From Bacteroidales bacterium (lineage in GTDB: Bacteria; Bacteroidota; Bacteroidia; Bacteroidales; UBA932): a stretch of 64,000 bases of DNA. A program made the translations under genes and the position numbers. Positions 57,743 to 64,000 of the stretch are shown here, one piece after another. The notes beneath the pieces were generated by a model. It made no database searches, was not told where the DNA came from, and saw only the letters and a program-made list of their open reading frames with translations. Within the stretch, counting starts at the first letter, position 1; every line of letters begins with the position of its first letter. The DNA is taken from contig JAFTBU010000062.1 of the NCBI GenBank assembly GCA_017455065.1, forward strand, positions 1 through 64,000. Reading direction: 5' to 3'.

Positions 57743-60238
57743 CTATCTTTCCAGCAGCTGCTGGAGCGAGGCCGCGAAAATGAGATATCCCACATTTCCG
57801 GCGATCGTACCTTCATTCTGTCCCCACAAGAACGGCCAGTCATCATAATTCTCGAAATGGTCCGGATGGCGGAACAGCAGGCCCGGAGCCATATTTCCCG
57901 GAATGAAAGAGAAATCAGCACGGTTGTTTCCGTAGAAGACCTCCTTGGGACGCGTCGCGCCCACGGTGGCCACGAACGACTTGTTGTGGTAGGGGTGGCA
58001 GCCGAAGAGCCATGAGGGCGCTCTGAAGGCATATTCCAGAGGCATGATATCGGGGAAATTGCGGCACAGCTTGCAGACTGTGGTGCCGAAACTTGTCACC
58101 TGGCCGTTGCCAGCCCAGTTCCCCAGGCCGATGGGGACGCCGTAAGGATTCTGGAGGGTGAGGCTGTCAGCATATTCCCTGTACTTCACCACATAAGGTT
58201 TGAGCCTTTCCTTGTAGGCCTCGTCGAAATACGGTATGGCATCGACGGCGAGGCTGATGGATGAGATGGCCGAGCGCTCGAGGGCGGGCCAGAGCAGCTC
58301 GTTGAAACGCTCCAGGTAATGCTGTTCCCCGGTGGCGAGATACAGCTGGAGGGAAGAAGACATATTGCCGGAAGACCTGCCGCTGCCGGCTTCTTCCTGG
58401 AGCCTCTTGGACTGGATGAGGGCACGCCTGGCGAGGTCGTCGTCATAGCCTTTCAGCACCCTGCTCGCCGCGGCGAGGGCCGTGGAGGCCTGGAGGTCGG
58501 TGCCTGGATTGCGGTTGGTGAAAGCCCACATGTCATCCGGAGTGCCACTGGAGCGGCCGTCGGCGGATTTCTGGTAGGGTTTCAGGCGGGGGTCGTAGTG
58601 CAGGCCGTCAGTGATCGAGGCGGCGTCCCCCAGGTGGTGGTAATTGTCCAGGACCGAATTGGAAAGGGTCTGGGACATATGGCCTATCTGCTCGGCCTGG
58701 GCCACCAGGTTCAACACCCCGTGCTCTATGTACTGGAGTATGTCAGGGGTGCCGTCCGGGCGGTGCAGGTCAACATAGCGCTGCTCCTCGCTCACGAAAG
58801 TCTCGTCCCTCTGGGGATGGAACTGCTCCCAGAGCGAGATGAGGTTGTTTACGACGCTGATGTTGGCTCCTGTCTCGATATCGAAGTCACCGGCATCGAA
58901 ATAACCGCCCACATTGAGCCCGGGGATGAGCTCCAGGGCCTTGTACTTGGTATAGGTGGAAGGTCCCTGGCGGTGCATGTCGAAGTGGTCGGTGTTGGGC
59001 GGAGCCTGGAGGTAGCCCTCCTTGAAAGGCTCCCCGTGCCAGACGCGGTAGCCTTCGTTCACCGTCATATGATTCATATGTATAGGTATCCACACGTCGC
59101 TGGTAGCCACGGTGATCCTGTCGTACACAGATTCGTCGATAAGGAAATTGTTGGTCTCGACCCTCCCGTAGCGGATGAAATAGATGCCGGGGTCGGTCAC
59201 GGATGAGAAATCGAAACTGGCATAGCGGTATTTGAAATACTCGCCCCATTCCACGGGCCTGGCGGAGAACACTTCCCTGACGCTGCCGTCCTCCTCCACT
59301 TTGCAGAGGGTGGCCTTGGGGAGCAGGTGGTCCTGCTTGTCCAGCTCGATGACCGCGACCTTGGGCTGTCCGGGGATGTATCCCACCTGCGAGAGGCCGA
59401 CATTGGGCTCCCTCACCCAGCCGGGGATGGCATGGGGCTCGACCTTCCAGCTCAGCACCTTCCCGGTCTTGCCGGCGGGGAGGACGCTGCGGACCACGAT
59501 CCAGCCGTTCTGCGCCAGGATACGGCCGTCATAGACCGAAACCGGGATCTCCTCGGAAACGATCTCCACCATACGCTCAGGCTCGTCCGGGGCCAATATC
59601 AACTTGTGCCCCGACTCGAGCGGCAGGGGCTCGACGAACTCCCCCGTCCCCCTGTCGTCGTAGGTGCGGTAGCCCTTGAACTGACGCACTTTCTCGCTGT
59701 TGGGGCGGGCCTTGGTGTCGCTTACCGCATAGCGCGGGATACGCCCGTAGCGGCCGTCCATCAGGAAAGCCTTGCCCCAATATTGCGACGGGAGGAATTC
59801 GAGATTGAACCCGGCCTCCCCTTCGAGGGCCTCGGGCACGGGTTTGTCCAGCCACACCGATATCTCCACGGCGTCGCCGCAGGCGGTGACTTTCACCTTG
59901 GAATCGAAATCATAGTCCTCATACCTCATGCCGACCTCGATGGACGCACCCTCCCTGTCCACCTCGCGGGAGGTCATGCGGGGCACCAGGTCCCACTGCT
60001 CGGGGGTGACGTTCAGGCGGACCGCTCCGCCCTGGGCCGTACGGACGCCGTGGTGGACCAGCTCGATGCCAGAGTCTTTCTCGTCGTTGAAACCACCGTT
60101 GAAAGGGTTGCTGAACACCAGCACGCCCACTCCCTGGCGCTCGAAATATTCCAAGTCGTTCAGCTGGAGCCCGGACGGAGCCTGGGCGCATCCTGCGAGG
60201 ATGACAAGCGCAGAAATGATCAGATTCAGATGTTTCAT
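57743..60238 (-). CDS. GH9-family glycoside hydrolase lipoprotein
   Basis: An 831-residue lipoprotein (lipobox LAGC, Cys17). Residues about 20-270 are a beta-rich region I cannot name, 280-370 an Ig-like CelD_N domain (LSQVGYIPGQPKVAV), and 380-831 the GH9 (alpha/alpha)6 barrel with the DAGD nucleophile-water site (448-451), GCHPYHNKSF and a late acid Glu in WGQNEGTIAGN. GH9 enzymes act on beta-1,4-glucans such as cellulose or xyloglucan, some as exo-glucosidases; the substrate is unproven. It is divergent from the ABC importer operon. Confidence 0.9.
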   Translation of the reverse strand: MKHLNLIISALVILAGCAQAPSGLQLNDLEYFERQGVGVLVFSNPFNGGFNDEKDSGIELVHHGVRTAQGGAVRLNVTPEQWDLVPRMTSREVDREGASIEVGMRYEDYDFDSKVKVTACGDAVEISVWLDKPVPEALEGEAGFNLEFLPSQYWGKAFLMDGRYGRIPRYAVSDTKARPNSEKVRQFKGYRTYDDRGTGEFVEPLPLESGHKLILAPDEPERMVEIVSEEIPVSVYDGRILAQNGWIVVRSVLPAGKTGKVLSWKVEPHAIPGWVREPNVGLSQVGYIPGQPKVAVIELDKQDHLLPKATLCKVEEDGSVREVFSARPVEWGEYFKYRYASFDFSSVTDPGIYFIRYGRVETNNFLIDESVYDRITVATSDVWIPIHMNHMTVNEGYRVWHGEPFKEGYLQAPPNTDHFDMHRQGPSTYTKYKALELIPGLNVGGYFDAGDFDIETGANISVVNNLISLWEQFHPQRDETFVSEEQRYVDLHRPDGTPDILQYIEHGVLNLVAQAEQIGHMSQTLSNSVLDNYHHLGDAASITDGLHYDPRLKPYQKSADGRSSGTPDDMWAFTNRNPGTDLQASTALAAASRVLKGYDDDLARRALIQSKRLQEEAGSGRSSGNMSSSLQLYLATGEQHYLERFNELLWPALERSAISSISLAVDAIPYFDEAYKERLKPYVVKYREYADSLTLQNPYGVPIGLGNWAGNGQVTSFGTTVCKLCRNFPDIMPLEYAFRAPSWLFGCHPYHNKSFVATVGATRPKEVFYGNNRADFSFIPGNMAPGLLFRHPDHFENYDDWPFLWGQNEGTIAGNVGYLIFAASLQQLLER

Positions 60239-60261
60239 ATAATTGGTCAGGATTGGTCTCT

Positions 60262-60269
60262 CAAATTTA
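60262..60269 (-). promoter_or_regulatory. -7 box TAAATTTG for the GH9 gene
   Basis: Perfect TAnnTTTG on the minus strand, 23 bases before the ATG. Confidence 0.72.
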
Positions 60270-60281
60270 GCCAAAGTTTTG

Positions 60282-60289
60282 TAAATTTG
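60282..60289 (+). promoter_or_regulatory. -7 box TAAATTTG for the sugar ABC operon
   Basis: Perfect TAnnTTTG, 17 bases before the ATG and 12 bp from the divergent GH9 box. Confidence 0.72.
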
Positions 60290-60306
60290 TGTGATAACAC
60301 CAGACA

Positions 60307-61251
60307 ATGAAGCTCAAATCAGTATTTATATCCGTATTATGCGTCCTGACGGCCCTCACCGGGTGCAGACAGGACGGGGGCGGGAGCAAGGGACGGGTGG
60401 CCGTGGTCATCTCCACGCTGAACAATCCCTGGTTCGTGGTCCTCGGGGAATCCGCGGCCCAGTACGCCCGGGAGCTCGGCTATGAAGCCGTCCTCTTCGA
60501 CTCCCAGAACAACCCTTCCAAGGAAGCCGAGCACTTCGACAACATCCTTTCCTCCGGCTACAAGGCCATCCTGTTCAACCCCACCGACGCGGACGGCTCC
60601 ACCGTCAACGCCAAAGCCGCCATGGCCAAAGGGGTCCCGGTGTTCTGCATGGACAGGGAGATAAACGAGCCGGGGGCCGCCGTCACCCAGATACTCTCGG
60701 ACAATTATTCCGGCTGCATAGCCCTGGGAGAGTATTTCGTCGAGACTGTGGGACGGGAGGCCAATTATGTGGAGATACTCGGCCTCGTGGGCGACAACAA
60801 CACCTGGGCCCGTTCCCGCGGCTTCCATTCGGTGGTGGACTGCTTCGAGGGCCTGCACATGCTCGCCCAGCAGAACGCCGATTTCGACCAGAACAAAGCC
60901 ATGGAAGTGATGGAGACCATGATGCAGGCCAATCCGGACATCCAGGCCGTCTTCTGCGGCAATGACGCCATGGCCATGGGAGCCTCCCAGGCCATACTCG
61001 CAGCCGGCAAGAGCGGCCGCATCAAGGTATTCGGCTTCGACGGCTCCGACGACGCCGTCGGTGCGGTCCGGGACGGCAGGCTCGCGGCCACCGCGATGCA
61101 GTTCCCCAAGACCATGGCCCGCACGGCGGCACAGTTCGCCGACCGCTATCTCTCGGGCGAGCACGACCTGCCACGCAAGATACCTGTGGCGGTGGAGCTG
61201 GTCAATCCTGAAAACGTAAGTCATTTCGGCAATTTCGGAAGGAGGGACTGA
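60307..61251 (+). CDS. Ribose-type sugar-binding lipoprotein
   Basis: A 314-residue periplasmic-binding protein of the Peripla_BP_4/RbsB type: lipobox LTGC (Cys20), two Rossmann-like lobes starting VAVVISTLNNPWFVVLGES and ending GNDAMAMGA...VFGFDGSDDA. The lipid anchor differs from the free E. coli RbsB. It delivers a pentose or similar sugar to the ATPase-permease pair downstream. It is the first of a four-gene importer operon. Confidence 0.92.
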   Translation: MKLKSVFISVLCVLTALTGCRQDGGGSKGRVAVVISTLNNPWFVVLGESAAQYARELGYEAVLFDSQNNPSKEAEHFDNILSSGYKAILFNPTDADGSTVNAKAAMAKGVPVFCMDREINEPGAAVTQILSDNYSGCIALGEYFVETVGREANYVEILGLVGDNNTWARSRGFHSVVDCFEGLHMLAQQNADFDQNKAMEVMETMMQANPDIQAVFCGNDAMAMGASQAILAAGKSGRIKVFGFDGSDDAVGAVRDGRLAATAMQFPKTMARTAAQFADRYLSGEHDLPRKIPVAVELVNPENVSHFGNFGRRD

Positions 61252-61253
61252 GC

Positions 61254-61865
61254 ATGAAGAAAGCATTGAAAATAGCACTCGGAGCCGCCGCGGCAGTGTG
61301 CGCTGTGGTTTTCGCTGTCCGGATAGAACCCCTGGAAGAGCATCTCGCAGCCGAGATGGCGGCCAAGTTCAAACCCGAGGAGGTGGCCGACTGGCACTGG
61401 GAGCACGACCGTGCACGCCTCCAGGATGAAGCCCTCGGCATAGGAGAACTCCTCAGCGGCCTGAAGGCCGACCCCCAGGCTTTCTGCGACGCCCACGCCC
61501 GGGTCCTGGGCATAGGCTCCGGCAGTTTCTTCGTGGTCAAGGGCACCCTGGAGGGATTCACTTCCGACGGAGAATATCTGAGCGGGGACTGCGAAGGCAG
61601 CCTGGTACGCATACCTGTCAAATACATTTTCGGCAATCTGGCCCGAGACGCATCCGGCTGGTTCAACCTGGACGATTTCCAGAACACCATGGCCTTCAAC
61701 GAGATATCCTCCTACCTCAACTCCCGCATCCTCTCCGACGTGATCCCCTCCGAAATCCCCCAGGGCGGATCGTGCGATTTCTGCGGAGCCGTGGAAGTGA
61801 AACCCGCCGAAGCCATACCCGCCTCATTCAGAGTCATCCCCTATCTGCTCGAATTCCATGACTGA
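61254..61865 (+). CDS. DUF2291 family protein
   Basis: A 203-residue protein with one N-terminal hydrophobic segment (ALKIALGAAAAVCAVVFA), placing it in the periplasm with a membrane anchor. DUF2291 genes are typically found inside ribose-like ABC operons and are of unknown role. A GGAGGG at 61241-61246 lies 7 bases before the ATG. The gene overlaps the ATPase start by 8 bp. Confidence 0.85.
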   Translation: MKKALKIALGAAAAVCAVVFAVRIEPLEEHLAAEMAAKFKPEEVADWHWEHDRARLQDEALGIGELLSGLKADPQAFCDAHARVLGIGSGSFFVVKGTLEGFTSDGEYLSGDCEGSLVRIPVKYIFGNLARDASGWFNLDDFQNTMAFNEISSYLNSRILSDVIPSEIPQGGSCDFCGAVEVKPAEAIPASFRVIPYLLEFHD

Positions 61866-63339
61866 CGAACGCATCCTGCTGGAAGCCAGGAATATACGCA
61901 AACGTTTCCCGGGCACTCTCGCCCTGGACGGGGTGGATTTCCGGGTCTTCGCAGGCAAGGTGCATGCAGTGGCGGGTGAGAACGGCGCCGGCAAATCGAC
62001 CCTGATGAACATCATCTCCGGGACCTGCACCGATTTCGAGGGCAGCCTCACGGTCAATGCCCGGGGCGTCGCCATGATACACCAGGAACTCAACCTGGTC
62101 CCCTGGATGAGTGTCGCAGAAAACATCTTCCTGGGCCGGGAGCCCCGCACCAGGGCCGGCCTGGTGGACACGAAGCGCATGGAACGCGAGGCAGGATCCA
62201 TCCTGGAGGGCCTGGGCTCCACCATCGACAGCCGGAGTCCCGTCCACAGCCTGAGGGTGGGAGAGCAGCAGATAGTCGAGATAGCCAAGGCCCTGTCCAT
62301 GCAGGCGGAAGTCCTGATCATGGACGAGCCCACATCATCGCTTTCCGAAAAAGAGACTGAAGTCCTCTTCGGGGTGGTCAGGGACCTGGCCTCCAAAGGC
62401 ACGGGCATAGTCTATATCACGCACAAGATGGCCGAGATCTCTGCCCTCGCAGACCATGTCACCATCCTGAGGGACGGCCGCCTCATCAAGGAAGTCCCCC
62501 TGAAAGAAACCTCCATCGACGAAATCATCCGCTGCATGGTGGGAAGGGACAGCGCAGGCTTCACTCACGGCGGTGACCGCACCCCCGGCGAAACCGTGCT
62601 GCAGGTGGAAGGATTGTCCCTGCAGGACCCTGCCGGAAGCGGGAGGGCCAGGCTCAGCGGCATAGGATTCGAAGTCCGCGCCGGGGAGATCCTGGGCATC
62701 TACGGACTCATGGGAGCCGGCCGCACGGAGCTGCTGGAAGCCATTTTCGGCTGCTACCCCGGCAAAGTCTCCGGAAAGATACTGCTCCGGGGCAGGCCTC
62801 TGGACAATTCTTCCACCCACAGTGCCGTCCGGCAGGGACTGGCGCTGCTGCCGGAGGACCGCAAACTCGCCGGCCTGGTGCTCGGGATGGACATACGGGA
62901 GAACGTCACCCTCGCGGCCCTGCGCTCCTTCGCCAGCCACGGCATTGTCAAGGAAGGCCGGGAAAAGGACAAGGCCGGGGAGTACCGGGAACGCCTGGGG
63001 ATAAAGTCCTCGTCGCTGCGGCAGGAGGCCCGGGAGCTGAGCGGTGGCAACCAGCAGAAGGTCGTCCTCGCGAAATGGCTGCTCACCGACCCTTCGGTCA
63101 TCCTGCTGGACGAACCCACGAGGGGCATAGACATAAACGCAAAGAACGAAATATACAGGCTTCTGGATGAACTCGCCCGCGAAGGGAAGGCCCTGGTTGT
63201 CGTATCCTCGGAGCTTCCCGAGATCATGGCCGTCTGCGACCGCATCATCACCCTGCGCGACGGGCGCCCCGGCGGGAGCTTCCTCAGGGAAGATTTCCGC
63301 GAAGAAAGCATACTGAAAGCCGCATTGCCTGAAAACTGA
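61858..63339 (+). CDS. rbsA: Sugar ABC transporter ATP-binding protein (RbsA-like)
   Basis: A 493-residue duplicated ATPase. First half: Walker A GENGAGKST, signature LRVGEQQ, Walker B VLIMDEPTSSLS. Second half: a degenerate Walker A GLMGAGRTEL (no Lys), LSGGNQQK, Walker B VILLDEPTRGID. The tandem form and the defective second P-loop are characteristic of the ribose/galactose class. It powers uptake with the downstream permease. Confidence 0.93.
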   Translation: MTDERILLEARNIRKRFPGTLALDGVDFRVFAGKVHAVAGENGAGKSTLMNIISGTCTDFEGSLTVNARGVAMIHQELNLVPWMSVAENIFLGREPRTRAGLVDTKRMEREAGSILEGLGSTIDSRSPVHSLRVGEQQIVEIAKALSMQAEVLIMDEPTSSLSEKETEVLFGVVRDLASKGTGIVYITHKMAEISALADHVTILRDGRLIKEVPLKETSIDEIIRCMVGRDSAGFTHGGDRTPGETVLQVEGLSLQDPAGSGRARLSGIGFEVRAGEILGIYGLMGAGRTELLEAIFGCYPGKVSGKILLRGRPLDNSSTHSAVRQGLALLPEDRKLAGLVLGMDIRENVTLAALRSFASHGIVKEGREKDKAGEYRERLGIKSSSLRQEARELSGGNQQKVVLAKWLLTDPSVILLDEPTRGIDINAKNEIYRLLDELAREGKALVVVSSELPEIMAVCDRIITLRDGRPGGSFLREDFREESILKAALPEN

Positions 63340-63342
63340 GAT

Positions 63343-64000
63343 ATGAACGGGAAGATAAGATCATTTTTCGCCAAACCGGTGGTCAAGCCGCTGGCGGCCC
63401 TGCTGCTGATGGCTGTGGCCATGACTTTCCTGTCGGACAAATTCGCTACGGCCGACAACATCTTCAACGTCCTGAGGCAGGTGTCGGTGAACCTGTGCAT
63501 CAGCGTGGGCATGACCATGGTCATCCTGACGGGAGGCATAGACCTGTCCGTAGGCTCCATACTCGCCCTGAGCGGTGCGGTGGCGGCCGGACTGACCCGC
63601 AACGGACTGGCCGTGGGCGGAGTGTTCGTGGGATTCACCTTCTGGGGCGGGATCCTGGCGGCCCTGCTCACCGGAGCCATACTCGGAGCCTTCAACGGCC
63701 TCATGGTCACACGCTTCAAGGTGCCGCCCTTCGTGGCCACCCTGGGCATGATGACCATAGCCCGCGGACTCACCATGCTCTACACCGGAGGCTTCCCCAT
63801 CACAGGTCTCAGCAACGCCTTCCGCTTCCTCGGCACGGGCTGGTTCCTGGGCGTCCCCATGCCGGTCTGGGTGGCCGCCGTCATCATCCTCTTCTTTGCA
63901 TTCTACATGAAGAAGACCCCCACCGGACGCTATATCTACGCCATCGGGGGCAATCAGAGGGCGAGCCTGCTGTCCGGCATCAGGGTGGACCGCATCATAC
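63343..64000 (+). CDS. rbsC: Sugar ABC transporter permease (RbsC-like), cut by window end
   Basis: 219 codons are visible, starting MNGKIRSFFAKP 3 bases after the ATPase stop. Hydrophobic helices alternate with RbsC/AraH patterns (MTMVILTGGIDLSVGSILALSG, GMMTIARGLTMLYTGG, IYAIGGNQRAS). The frame is open to the window edge, so the C-terminus and any following gene are unseen. Confidence 0.9.
   Translation, partial: MNGKIRSFFAKPVVKPLAALLLMAVAMTFLSDKFATADNIFNVLRQVSVNLCISVGMTMVILTGGIDLSVGSILALSGAVAAGLTRNGLAVGGVFVGFTFWGGILAALLTGAILGAFNGLMVTRFKVPPFVATLGMMTIARGLTMLYTGGFPITGLSNAFRFLGTGWFLGVPMPVWVAAVIILFFAFYMKKTPTGRYIYAIGGNQRASLLSGIRVDRII

Overview
The window is a GC-rich (roughly 60%) and very compact piece of a Bacteroidales-type chromosome, possibly from an uncultured gut lineage; that rank is my inference. 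The supporting signs are Bacteroidetes -7 promoter boxes (TAnnTTTG) in front of many genes, a Wzi-type capsule barrel protein, a TonB-dependent-receptor-like outer-membrane barrel, a C11 cysteine peptidase lipoprotein, an Hc1-like histone, a 29-residue AURKAIP1/COX24-type ribosomal protein beside HU, and secreted glycoside hydrolases (GH78, GH28, GH9). I see no phage, transposase, integron, CRISPR array or classical defence island. Nearly everything is coding. The only long gene-free stretch is 1-259, which holds GC-rich repeats and a terminator.

Layout: 260-6055 has a secreted protein of unknown function and a three-gene operon (MsbA-like ABC exporter, VanZ-like membrane protein, golvesin-domain amidase). 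6052-10804 (minus) has an alpha-L-rhamnosidase/sialidase-like fusion behind a Wzi-type barrel. 10860-12655 carries a glycosyltransferase and a SIMPL protein. 12659-15832 (minus) is rmlD-rmlC-rmlB-PAP2, making dTDP-rhamnose from dTDP-glucose (rmlA is absent here). 15878-26005 is housekeeping and DNA metabolism: rnhA, pdxA, a GNAT/Mom-like protein, recX, a patatin-barrel fusion, rlmN, recA, a helix-hairpin-helix protein, rsmI, tdk and a Xer recombinase. 26043-31160 has a clostripain-like lipoprotein, rplY-pth, a histone H1-like protein and an M6-like metalloprotease with a lipoprotein. 31157-37272 has tpiA, tyrS-rbfA-lolC/E-like, manA, a DJ-1 protein, an S4 protein and rubrerythrin. 37324-40978 (minus) has GH28 and HU / COX24-type ribosomal protein / RNase G.

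41142-45800 is lon-ung-coaD-thioredoxin-like lipoprotein-small DNA-binding-like protein. 45763-49828 (minus) is LysE-PASTA-rluD-lnt. 49883-55354 (minus) is rplU-rpmA, then after a terminator serS-ruvC-TonB-type barrel. 55517-57742 has an ATPase-sirtuin pair, rpsU with an extended Shine-Dalgarno, and tRNA-Leu(UAG). 57743-64000 has a GH9 lipoprotein divergent from a ribose-type ABC importer operon (binding lipoprotein, DUF2291 protein, ATPase, permease cut by the window end).

The most notable signals are regulatory and architectural rather than one exotic gene. At least ten genes have a -7 box whose last G lies only 3-8 nt before the start codon, implying leaderless mRNAs. Eleven divergent gene pairs have -7 boxes with spacings close to whole turns of the DNA helix. 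All ten convergent junctions have between -38 and +3 bp of space. rpsU alone has a near-perfect extended Shine-Dalgarno. A strong terminator sits 17 nt upstream of serS.
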